Shown piece after piece: positions 7,237 to 15,062 of a stretch of 18,865 nucleotides of DNA. A program made the position numbers and the translations under genes. The first letter of the stretch is position 1. Each line of letters begins with the position of its first letter. The notes beneath the pieces are model-generated. The model was not told the DNA's origin and searched no databases. It worked only from the letters and a program-made list of their open reading frames with translations. The stretch comes from an uncultured Eggerthellaceae bacterium (lineage in GTDB: Bacteria; Actinomycetota; Coriobacteriia; Coriobacteriales; Eggerthellaceae): assembly GCA_902497215.1 (NCBI GenBank), contig CABVEH010000003.1:1-18865 (forward strand). Reading direction: 5' to 3'.

Positions 7237-8009
7237 GCATAAAGGTGGAAAACCTCTGCTTCTCGTACGGCAGCCGCGAGGTCCTTCACGGGCTGGAATT
7301 CGAGATCCCCGACGGCTGCCTGGTGAACGTGCTGGGTCCAAACGGCGTGGGGAAGTCGACGCTGTTCCGCTGCATCCTGGGCCTGAACCAGAACTACTCC
7401 GGCCATGTGCTTGTGAACGGCAAGGACGTAAAGAAGCTGTCGATCCGCGAGCGCGCACGCGAGGTGTCGTACATCCCTCAGTCCCATGCGCCGGTTTACG
7501 ACTACGAGGTGCTCGACGTGGTGCTCATGGCCACTGGCAGCGACCTGAAGATGCTTTCGAACCCGGGCTGCGCCCAGCGCCGCCGGGCCTACGAAGCCCT
7601 TGAGCGCATCGGCATAGAGCGCTTCGCACACAGGCGTTACACGCAGATATCCGGAGGCGAGCAGCAGTTGGTGCTCATCGCGCGGGCCTTGGCCCAGAAC
7701 GCGAAGACCATCGTCATGGACGAACCCACCAGCGCACTGGACTACGGCAACACCGTGCGCGTGCTCTCGTGCGTGCGGCAGCTGGCCCGCGAAGGGCTTT
7801 CCATAGTGCAGTCCACGCATAACCCCGACCATGCGTTCCTGTATTCCGACAAGACGCTGGTGCTGCGGGACGGCAGGGTGGACGCTTACGGCGACCCTCG
7901 CGACGTGATCACGTCCGAGCTGATCAGCGGGCTGTACGACGTGGAGGTGGAAGTCAGCTCCCTTTATGGTGACAGGGTGCGCGTGTGCGTGCCTAAGCAC
8001 GAAATATAG
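7233..8009 (+). CDS. ABC transporter ATP-binding protein of the FecE/BtuD/MolC type
   Basis: The 258-residue ATPase has all nucleotide-binding elements: Walker A GPNGVGKST (35-43), Q-loop Gln83 (YIPQS), signature ISGGEQQ (139-145), Walker B IVMDEP (160-165), D-loop SALD and switch His196 (STHNPDH). The start is the ATG overlapping the permease stop. An AGGAGGAAG (7219-7227) lies six bases upstream. The same frame is open to 6453 inside the permease gene, but that is an overlap artefact. It energises import through the permease encoded immediately upstream, on the cytoplasmic face of the membrane. Confidence 0.95.
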   Translation: MSIKVENLCFSYGSREVLHGLEFEIPDGCLVNVLGPNGVGKSTLFRCILGLNQNYSGHVLVNGKDVKKLSIRERAREVSYIPQSHAPVYDYEVLDVVLMATGSDLKMLSNPGCAQRRRAYEALERIGIERFAHRRYTQISGGEQQLVLIARALAQNAKTIVMDEPTSALDYGNTVRVLSCVRQLAREGLSIVQSTHNPDHAFLYSDKTLVLRDGRVDAYGDPRDVITSELISGLYDVEVEVSSLYGDRVRVCVPKHEI

Positions 8010-8081
8010 TAGGAAGGCCTTGTCGCGGGTCGGTTGGAGGCCAGGGACCGGACAGGCCGCGCAGAGAAAGGGATTCGGTTT

Positions 8082-9215
8082 ATGCGCATGACAAAGGGAA
8101 GAATAGCGAAAGGGGTAGTCGCCGCAGCATGCTGCGCGACGCTCGCCTTCGGGGCCATCGGCCTTGTTGGATGCGCGGGCAGCACGAGCGCTTCCAGCAG
8201 CCAGTCGTCAAGCTCGCAGCAGGCGCAGTCGGACACCAGGACGTTCACCGACTCGCTGGGCCGCGAGGTCGAGCTGCCTAAGGACATCACGAGGATCTGC
8301 CCCTCGGGTCACACCGCACAGCAAGTGCTGCTGACCATGGCCCCCGACCTCATGGTGGGCCTTTCGCAGAACCTCAACGACGACCAGCTGAAGATCTTCG
8401 GCGACAAGTTCAAGGACTACCCGGTGTTCGGCGCGGTGCTGGGCGCCAAGGACGACTTGAACCGCGAGGCCGTCGCCGCGGCCGACCCGCAGGTCATAAT
8501 AGACACAGGCGAGGTCAAGAAGGACACCCAGGAAAGCCTGGACGCGCTGCAGGAGCAGCTTGGCATCCCCGTGGTGTTCGTGGAGGCCTACCTTGACGAC
8601 TACGGCGCAGCCTACAAGACGCTCGGCGAGCTTCTGAACATGGAGGACCGCGGCAACGAGCTTTCCGAATACTGCGACAAGATATACAAGACCACCGAGG
8701 ACGCCATGGCCAAGATTCCCGAGGCCGACCGCGTGAACATGGCCTACCTGCTTGGCGAGAACGGCCTGAACGCCATCGCCAAGACCTCCGTGCAGGCGCA
8801 GGTGGTCGACATGGTCGCCAACAACGTGGTGGTCGTGGAAGACGCGTCCGGCAAGGGCAGCGGCAATGAGATCAGCCTTGAGCAGATCGCCATGTGGAAC
8901 CCCGAGCTGATCATCTTCCAGCAGGGCAGCATCTACGACACCGTCGGGTCCGATCCGGCGTGGGCCGGCATCGCGGCCATAGCCAGCGGGAACTACTACC
9001 AGGTGCCCAACAACCCCTGGTGCTGGATGAACAACCCGCCAACCGTCAACCAGCTGATGGGCATGCAGTGGCTTCCGCGCCTGCTTTACCCCGATGCATT
9101 CGACGACAGCATCCAGGACGTGACGAAGGCGTACTATAGCATCATGTACGGCTACAACCTGACTGATGCCGAGCTGAACGATCTGCTGGAAGGCGCGCTT
9201 CCCAAGGCTGCCTAA
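8082..9215 (+). CDS. Class III periplasmic-binding-type lipoprotein (FecB/BtuF/MolA-like solute receptor)
   Basis: The 377-residue precursor has a positively charged start (MRMTKGRIAK), a hydrophobic stretch and a lipobox ending in Cys31 (LVGC), followed by a Ser/Gln-rich linker (32-50). The mature part begins with RTFTDSLGREVELP and has the two-lobed class III arrangement, with a DPQVII segment and a late NPPTVNQLMGMQWLPRLLYPD (318-338). The frame is open to 8034, but only the ATG at 8082 gives a proper signal peptide; AAAGGG precedes it by about ten bases. It is anchored outside the membrane and delivers the ligand to the permease encoded two genes upstream. A Pro-Pro-x-Val-Asn-x-Leu segment like the one here is, as I recall, seen in many putative molybdate/tungstate or iron receptors; the ligand is not proven. 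Confidence 0.9.
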   Translation: MRMTKGRIAKGVVAAACCATLAFGAIGLVGCAGSTSASSSQSSSSQQAQSDTRTFTDSLGREVELPKDITRICPSGHTAQQVLLTMAPDLMVGLSQNLNDDQLKIFGDKFKDYPVFGAVLGAKDDLNREAVAAADPQVIIDTGEVKKDTQESLDALQEQLGIPVVFVEAYLDDYGAAYKTLGELLNMEDRGNELSEYCDKIYKTTEDAMAKIPEADRVNMAYLLGENGLNAIAKTSVQAQVVDMVANNVVVVEDASGKGSGNEISLEQIAMWNPELIIFQQGSIYDTVGSDPAWAGIAAIASGNYYQVPNNPWCWMNNPPTVNQLMGMQWLPRLLYPDAFDDSIQDVTKAYYSIMYGYNLTDAELNDLLEGALPKAA

Positions 9216-9235
9216 AGAAATCCTTTCCTGGGCCG

Positions 9236-9278
9236 ACGCCCTGGCTGCGACCGTCGTTCAGGCGGCTGGCCAGGGCGT
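9236..9278 (+). repeat. 10-bp perfect inverted repeat between the receptor gene and the MoeA-like gene
   Basis: ACGCCCTGGC (9236-9245) and GCCAGGGCGT (9269-9278) are exact reverse complements with a 23-base loop, in the 150-base gap between the two genes. No T-run follows, so it is more likely an RNA-stabilising or attenuating hairpin than a strong terminator. It may set different expression levels for the transporter and the cofactor gene. Confidence 0.55.
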
Positions 9279-9365
9279 TGGATTCATCGGGCGCGGTTTC
9301 GGCATCGCCCGCACGAGGACGAAGAGGTGGCGCAATGCCGTGCCGCCATGTTGAAAGGAACGGAC

Positions 9366-10694
9366 ATGAGGGACCATTCGCACCATATAGAACTCTCCAG
9401 GGAGGAAGCCGTAGAAGGCATGCTCGAGGCGCTTCCCGAATGGTTCGCGACGCCGCGCATCGAGCAGGTTTCGCTGGAGGCGGCGGTAGGGCGCGTACTG
9501 GCCGAGGACGTCGTCGCGAAGACGGACGTGCCCAACGTGCTCACCTGCTGCCTTGACTCCATTGCAGTGCACTGGGACGACTTCTCCGACCTTCCCGAGG
9601 GCGACCTTCCCGACACGTCCGGATGGACGCGCGGGGTCGACTGGGAGTTCGCCAACACGGGAATCGCCATGCCTGAGGGCTTCGACACCGCCGTGGTGGT
9701 CGAGCATGTCACGGTGTCCGACGACTCGCAGTCGGTGGTCGTGAACTCGGCGCCTTCCGAACGCTTCGCGGGAACGCGTGCGGCGGGGTCGCAGATGAAG
9801 GCCGGCGACCTGGTGGTTGCGCAGGGTTGCGTCGTCACGCCCGACGTTGCCGCGAGAATCGCTTCCGCCGGCCATTCTGTGGCAACGGTTGTCGCGCGGC
9901 CGCATGTCGCGTTCGTCCCCACTGGCAACGAGCTGATCCCTCCCAACGTGCCCTTCTCCGACAGCCACCCCGAACGCTTTGCCGCAGCGGGGCGCGTGTA
10001 CGAGTCGAACAGTGCCGTGGTTCGCGGCAAGGTGGAACGTTGGGGCGGCGTGTTCGTGCCGTTCGACATCGTTCCCGACGACCGCGACGCCATAAGGCTA
10101 GCGATTGAGAAGGCGTGCGAGGTGGCCGACATAGTGGTTCTTAACGCCGGGTCGTCGAAAGGCTCCGACGATTGGTGCGTGGAAGTCATCGAGGAAATGG
10201 GCACCATGGTGTGCCATCAGACGAACCACGGTCCGGGCCATCACAGCTCGTACGCGCTGATCGACGGGGTGCCCATCGTCGGCATTTCCGGCCCGTCGGG
10301 CGGTGCGTCGTTCACGCTCGACTTCTACCTGCTGCCGCTGATGAAGCAGTTCTTCGGGCTTGACCCGGCGCCCGTGCGCATACCTGCAAGGCTGGGCGCA
10401 GCCATTGGTGCGGGGCCCATGCACAAGCTGGCCAAGGAGAACCCCGGCAAGCTTCCGGGCGAGCAGAGGCCGCCCGAGGCGACCGATCCGGGATCGAGCT
10501 TCTATGCCGTGAAGTTCATGACGTTGGAAGCCGCGGACGATGGCACCTTGCGTGCGACTCCCGTGCCAGGCAAGGCGGGGTCCGCCAAGACCCAGCATGC
10601 GAACGCGTACTACATGATGCCGGCAGGAGCGGGCGACGTTCCTCCGCAGCCAGGCGACGTGATCTTCGTGGAGCTGCGCAACCAGGGGCTTTAG
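9366..10694 (+). CDS. Divergent MoeA-like molybdopterin-binding protein
   Basis: The 442-residue protein has the MoeA domain order. An N-terminal part ends in FANTGIAMPEGFDTAVVVEHV (95-115, the usual TG-x-AMP-x-GAD segment). A MoCF-type domain follows with FVPTGNEL (183-190), GRVYESNS (209-216), DIVVLNAGSSKGSDD (255-269) and GISGPSGGAS (306-315), and there is a C-terminal beta domain. Family knowledge: MoeA inserts molybdate into adenylylated molybdopterin. Two normally conserved motifs are altered: S-x-MDGYA reads CLDSIAVH (62-69), keeping the Asp, and the PGNP loop reads SGPSGG. It may be a specialised paralogue, for example tungsten-specific or substrate-sensing. AAAGGA, seven bases before the ATG at 9366, decides this start over one at 9327. 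It lies downstream of the ABC genes in the same direction. Confidence 0.85.
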   Translation: MRDHSHHIELSREEAVEGMLEALPEWFATPRIEQVSLEAAVGRVLAEDVVAKTDVPNVLTCCLDSIAVHWDDFSDLPEGDLPDTSGWTRGVDWEFANTGIAMPEGFDTAVVVEHVTVSDDSQSVVVNSAPSERFAGTRAAGSQMKAGDLVVAQGCVVTPDVAARIASAGHSVATVVARPHVAFVPTGNELIPPNVPFSDSHPERFAAAGRVYESNSAVVRGKVERWGGVFVPFDIVPDDRDAIRLAIEKACEVADIVVLNAGSSKGSDDWCVEVIEEMGTMVCHQTNHGPGHHSSYALIDGVPIVGISGPSGGASFTLDFYLLPLMKQFFGLDPAPVRIPARLGAAIGAGPMHKLAKENPGKLPGEQRPPEATDPGSSFYAVKFMTLEAADDGTLRATPVPGKAGSAKTQHANAYYMMPAGAGDVPPQPGDVIFVELRNQGL

Positions 10695-10743
10695 CAGGGG
10701 CCTGCGGGATCAAGGAAAGGGTCAGGTTTGAAGCCTTGCCCGT

Positions 10744-12228
10744 CTATCTGTTCCTGCGGAACTCGTCGAACATGTCGATGAGGTCCATCTTCGTGTGCAC
10801 GCCAAGCTTCTGATAGATGTTATATATGTGCGTCTTGGTGGTTCCCGTGGCGATGAAAAGCTGCTCGGATATATAGGCGGTCGTCTTCCCGCGCAACAGC
10901 ATCGGAAGCACTTCCATTTCGCGCTTCGACATGTTTCGGCTTCTTCCGAACTCCTCGATCAGTGCATCCTCGATGTCGTAGGCTTCCCGAAGAATCTCCG
11001 CGTCGCGTCTCTTGGCGTTCTTCTCGTATTCTTCCATTATCAGCCTTTCGTCGGTTGCGGCCCTCACGGCAAATACCTCCTTTTCCGTAAAGACGAGCGT
11101 GGAGGCTACGATGATTGCCGGTATGTCGATCAGGGCGGTGAATATGATCGGAGGAAGCATGTCGGCTATGGCTGCCGACACGATGCCCAGCACCCATCCG
11201 ACGAACATCCCGCAAGACATCCCCAGCCTTGCGATTCCAAGCACTCGGATGGTGTTCAGCCCCCGTATCTTCACGGCGTTGCAGAAGTCGTTCAGGGCCA
11301 TGATCTCGAAAAGTAGGTATCCTGCCATGATCAGGAAGCTGGATGCGATCATGAAGGGCGGTTGCGAGACCAGAAGCGAGGCGAGCCCCAAACCGAATAT
11401 CAGCGGAACTACGCGATACGCCTTGTAGGTTGCATCCACGTTGCGCCCATAAACGAACATGGCGGCAAGGAAGAATCCGATAACCAGGGCGCAAGGTGCT
11501 TCTACCGCAGGCCCCATGACGTCGACCTTTATCCCGTTGCAGAATAGCACCGACGTTATAAGGCTGAATATCATCGCATAGATTCCGAGGGCTACGGTCA
11601 GCTTTCCCATGTAGGGGAACGTGCTCGTAGTCTCTTCTATGGGCTCGACGTCTTCGGCGACGTCGGATGTTTCGTCTTCGCCGGGTCCGGCTTCTTCGCC
11701 TCCAACCATGTAGTGCTGGTAGGACAGGTAGAAGGATATTCCGGAAAGAACAGGCAGCAGGATGGCGAAAAGCTGCGCCATTTGGAACTCGAGCGCTGCT
11801 ATTCCCAGGCATAGTATGGACCCAGCGGCATACGACAGCGCTATGTAGACGGCAATCTCGCCGACCTTCTTGTTTCCGAAGAAGCATAGCCACAGCATGA
11901 ACATGGAGGCGTCGGCGCATGCCATTAGGGCGAGCGACGGAAGCTCGAATCCAGGCATGCTTGAAGTGGCAAGGACGGATGCGCCCGCGCCTGCGATCAT
12001 CGATATGACGAGCAACATCCGGCTGGTGGCCTTAGTGCTCATTTTGGCCGACACGAACATGATGACGACAATGAATGCGATTCTGAGCGCAAGCTCTGCC
12101 GCCTCCAGCGGAAGCCCGAGGACCAGTTGATGCCCCATCAAAAGGGATGGGCTGACGCATACGAGGAAGAGCCACGCCCAGTAGAACCCGAACCCGAGAA
12201 GTCTTATCGGAAGAAGATTCCCGCGCAT
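10744..12228 (-). CDS. LuxR-type transcriptional regulator with a polytopic membrane sensor domain
   Basis: The 494-residue protein has about twelve hydrophobic segments in residues 1-395, split by an acidic cytoplasmic linker (rich in Glu/Asp, about 176-205). It ends in a LuxR/GerE helix-turn-helix at 429-494 (MSKREMEVLPMLLRGKT...TTKTHIYNIYQKLGV). The frame is open to 12249, but AGGAGGTG on the minus strand (12242-12235) lies seven bases before the ATG at 12228, so that ATG is the start and the upstream codons are the ribosome-binding site. Family knowledge: Eggerthellaceae encode many such membrane LuxR proteins beside molybdoenzyme operons. It is divergent from the transhydroxylase-like operon and probably switches it on in response to a ligand sensed in or near the membrane (inference). 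Confidence 0.92.
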   Translation of the reverse strand: MRGNLLPIRLLGFGFYWAWLFLVCVSPSLLMGHQLVLGLPLEAAELALRIAFIVVIMFVSAKMSTKATSRMLLVISMIAGAGASVLATSSMPGFELPSLALMACADASMFMLWLCFFGNKKVGEIAVYIALSYAAGSILCLGIAALEFQMAQLFAILLPVLSGISFYLSYQHYMVGGEEAGPGEDETSDVAEDVEPIEETTSTFPYMGKLTVALGIYAMIFSLITSVLFCNGIKVDVMGPAVEAPCALVIGFFLAAMFVYGRNVDATYKAYRVVPLIFGLGLASLLVSQPPFMIASSFLIMAGYLLFEIMALNDFCNAVKIRGLNTIRVLGIARLGMSCGMFVGWVLGIVSAAIADMLPPIIFTALIDIPAIIVASTLVFTEKEVFAVRAATDERLIMEEYEKNAKRRDAEILREAYDIEDALIEEFGRSRNMSKREMEVLPMLLRGKTTAYISEQLFIATGTTKTHIYNIYQKLGVHTKMDLIDMFDEFRRNR

Positions 12229-12249
12229 CAGCTGCACCTCCTCGAACAA

Positions 12250-12429
12250 CTAAACCCTCGAAATCCCAGGCTAAAGCATAGTTCATAGACGCCATCCGCC
12301 TGAATAAACCATAAGTCGTATATCCGGAATCTGCCCTGCGGTTGGTTATGTCGTCCCCGCGTATGCAGCTAGCCTCCTCTTCAGCGGTGCCCTATGGCAC
12401 CTTTGCCGAAAAGAGAGGAGAAGACGCCG
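12250..12429. promoter_or_regulatory. Divergent intergenic region between the LuxR regulator and the molybdoenzyme operon
   Basis: The interval must hold the promoters of both divergent transcripts and probably the LuxR-type binding site. I see no consensus -35/-10 pair for the rightward operon. TTCAGG with TATGCT 18 bases away on the minus strand is a weak candidate for the regulator gene. A perfect hairpin, GGTGCC-CTAT-GGCACC (12386-12401), lies ten bases before the Shine-Dalgarno sequence GAGAGGAG (12411-12418) of the oxidoreductase and could be an operator or leader element. Confidence 0.4.
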
Positions 12430-15048
12430 ATGGGAGTCGACAAACCGATCGACACGAGAGGAAGGACCGTTTTCCGTGGCGTGGCATGGTCTGCATTCGC
12501 CTGCAGCGCGAATACCGCTTGTGTCGACGTGAAGGACGACAAGATACTGCGCATACGTCCTTTGCACTATGACGACGTGTCTACGAAGGAAGAACGGAAG
12601 CCGTGGAGGATAGAGGCGCGCGGCAAGGTCTTCGAGCCCGGCGAGAAGACGATGCTCCCACCGCTTTCGATCAGCTACAAGAAGCGCGTGGACTCGCCCA
12701 ATCGCATACTTCATCCGATGAAGCGCGTCGACTGGGATCCGCATGGCGAGCGCAATACGCAGAACCGCGGCAAGTCCAAGTATGTGCGCATAAGCTGGGA
12801 CGAGGCCGCGCAGATCGTGGCTGACGAAATAAAGCGCATCCATGACACGTACGGGCCTTTGGCCATACTGTGCCAGGCGGATGGCCACGGAGAGACGAAG
12901 GTCGTTCATGCCCCGCACGGCGCGCAAGCCATGATGTTGGACCTGGTGGGAGGCTATACGCTGCAGGCGCGACAGCCCGATTCGTGGGAAGGCTGGTACT
13001 GGGGCGGCAAGCACATCTGGGGCATGGACCCGGTAGGCATGCAGGTCAACCAGCAGAACCTCTACAAGGACATTTGCGAGCATGGCGACGCGGTGCTTTA
13101 TTGGGGATGCGACCTCGAGACGACGCCGTGGGGCTGGGGAGGCGAGCAGCCCAGCCGCATGGCGTACTTTCTGGAGGAGATTGGCATAAGGTCGTTCTTC
13201 ATCTCGCCCGACCTGAACTATACGGGCGCTGCGCACAAGGGCAAATGGATCCCCGTGCTTCCCAACACCGACGCTGCCTTGCAGCTGGCGATAGCCTACG
13301 TATGGATCACCGAAGGGACTTACTACAAGAGTTACGTGGACACTCACACCATAGGGTTCGACTGGTTCGAACGCTACGTTCTTGGAGGCGAGGACGGCGT
13401 TCCCAAGAGCCCCAAGTGGGCGGAAGGGAAGTGTGGCGTCCCAAGCTACACGATAAAGGCGCTTGCCCGCTACTGGGCAAAGCATGCCGTGTCAATCGCG
13501 CACGCCGACGGAGGCGGGATGATCCGTTCGCCCTTCTCGGCAGAACCGGCGCGCCTTGAGGTTGTGCTGCTTGCCATGCAGGGCTTAGGGCGTCATGGGA
13601 CGGGCCAGCTTCACCTGATAGAGTTCGGCCAGTTCGGGTTCAAGGAATGGAACCCGATGCCGCGTTCCGAGAAGTATTTCGAGGTGCCCGGCGCCTATCA
13701 CGGATGGATGGAGACGATAGGGCACCAGGCGTTCGTGCCGAAGACTCTGATTCCCAAGGCGCTTACGTTGCCTGAGGGAGAGAAGCTCCACTGGCACGGC
13801 CACGTGGTGTGCACGGCCCCTCGCATGGACCAGTTCATCCCGTTCGAGTTCCCTATCGACGGCGCGCCGATGATCCATATGATCTGGTCGGATTCGCCCA
13901 GCTGGACTACGTGCTGGAATGGTGGGAATTCCATGCAGGACGCGCTTCGCAACGAGCGCGTAGAGACGATAGTCATGCAGCATCCGTGGTTCGAGAACGA
14001 CGCCATCTTCGCCGACGTCATCCTGCCCGTGAACACGATGTTCGAGGTCAAGGACATCGCCGTGGACAACTGGACCGGCCAGTACAACATGATGTACATC
14101 ATGGACGACTGCATCGAGCCGCGCGGCGAGTCGAAGTCCGACTACGAGTGCGCGATTGCGGTGGCTGCCAAGCTAGAGCGGTTCGGAGGCGTGTACGAAA
14201 ACCTGGTCGAGAGGTACACGCAAGGCTGGGACACCGACGAGTGGATCCGCGCCGGCTTCGAAAGCGCCGAGTGCGGCGAGCTTATGGACTACGAGGAGTT
14301 CAAGGCCAAGAAGATGTGCCTGGCTCCTACGGCCGATGGCTGGGAAGACGACCCCGTGGCGCTGACTGCCTTCTACGAAGACCCTGCCGCGCAACCGCTG
14401 TCGACCCCGACGCACAAGATAGAGATCTACGCCACCGACCTGGCCGACTTCTTTCCCGACGACGAAACGCGGCCCATCGTTCCCCACTGGATCGAAGAGT
14501 CCGAGGAGCTGAAGGAGCGTCTCAGCTGCGACAGGGCGATTGACTATCCGTTCCTCATGGTGACCAACCATCCGCGCTGGCGCGTTCATTCCGAACATGA
14601 CGACATCAGCTGGCTGCGCGAGATCCGCACCTGCAAGGTGAAGGGACCCGACGGATACATGTACGAGCCGGTGTGGCTTAACCCCGTCGATGCGGGCAAG
14701 TTGGGCGTGAAAGACGGAGACGTCGTGCGCATATACAACGAGCGCGGAAGCGTCCTGGGAGGCGTGTACGTCAACGAGCGCATCATGCCCGGAGCCGTCT
14801 ATCAGGACCATGGCGCACGAGTCGATCCCATAGTCGCGGGTCGCGGAGGCCTGGACCGTGGAGGGGCCAACAACCTCATCTGCCCCGAGGCGTGCGCGTC
14901 GAAGAACACTTCGGCCGAGGCCACGAACGGGTTCCTGGTGAACGTCGAGAAGGTGGACGTCGAGAAGCTGGCCCGTGAGTATCCCGAGCAGTTCGGTCGC
15001 GAATACGAACCCGATTCGGGCCTTCTGGTCTCGGCATGGATGGAATAG
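12430..15048 (+). CDS. Molybdopterin (bis-MGD) oxidoreductase, pyrogallol-phloroglucinol transhydroxylase / catechol dehydroxylase-like large subunit
   Basis: The 872-residue protein is a DMSO reductase-family catalytic subunit. It lacks the usual N-terminal [4Fe-4S] motif: only Cys25 and Cys31 remain where four would be expected. It also lacks a Tat signal, so it is cytoplasmic. RQPDSWEGWYWGGKH (181-195) places a Ser (Ser185, after Asp184 and before Trp186) where the Pelobacter transhydroxylase has its Mo-ligating Ser; GHGE (His153) resembles its catalytic His region. The molydop-binding C-terminal domain is at about 700-830 (WLNPVDAGKLGVKDGDVV). The length is close to the Pelobacter large subunit (about 875). 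The ATG at 12430 is chosen because GAGAGGAG precedes it; an upstream ATG at 12394 has none. The small subunit gene follows after 14 bases. The exact substrate is unknown; Eggerthellaceae catechol dehydroxylases are the alternative reading. Confidence 0.88.
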   Translation: MGVDKPIDTRGRTVFRGVAWSAFACSANTACVDVKDDKILRIRPLHYDDVSTKEERKPWRIEARGKVFEPGEKTMLPPLSISYKKRVDSPNRILHPMKRVDWDPHGERNTQNRGKSKYVRISWDEAAQIVADEIKRIHDTYGPLAILCQADGHGETKVVHAPHGAQAMMLDLVGGYTLQARQPDSWEGWYWGGKHIWGMDPVGMQVNQQNLYKDICEHGDAVLYWGCDLETTPWGWGGEQPSRMAYFLEEIGIRSFFISPDLNYTGAAHKGKWIPVLPNTDAALQLAIAYVWITEGTYYKSYVDTHTIGFDWFERYVLGGEDGVPKSPKWAEGKCGVPSYTIKALARYWAKHAVSIAHADGGGMIRSPFSAEPARLEVVLLAMQGLGRHGTGQLHLIEFGQFGFKEWNPMPRSEKYFEVPGAYHGWMETIGHQAFVPKTLIPKALTLPEGEKLHWHGHVVCTAPRMDQFIPFEFPIDGAPMIHMIWSDSPSWTTCWNGGNSMQDALRNERVETIVMQHPWFENDAIFADVILPVNTMFEVKDIAVDNWTGQYNMMYIMDDCIEPRGESKSDYECAIAVAAKLERFGGVYENLVERYTQGWDTDEWIRAGFESAECGELMDYEEFKAKKMCLAPTADGWEDDPVALTAFYEDPAAQPLSTPTHKIEIYATDLADFFPDDETRPIVPHWIEESEELKERLSCDRAIDYPFLMVTNHPRWRVHSEHDDISWLREIRTCKVKGPDGYMYEPVWLNPVDAGKLGVKDGDVVRIYNERGSVLGGVYVNERIMPGAVYQDHGARVDPIVAGRGGLDRGGANNLICPEACASKNTSAEATNGFLVNVEKVDVEKLAREYPEQFGREYEPDSGLLVSAWME

Positions 15049-15062
15049 AGGGGAGCAACTGC

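Noticed and set aside
10694..10738. Short hairpins (GCAGG-GG-CCTGC and CAAGG...CCTTG) between the convergent MoeA-like and LuxR genes
   Set aside because: The stems are only five base pairs without a T-run on either strand, so they are too weak to call a terminator.
12346..13485. A 379-codon open frame on the minus strand
   Set aside because: It is antisense to the molybdoenzyme gene and the divergent promoter region, with no recognisable domain.
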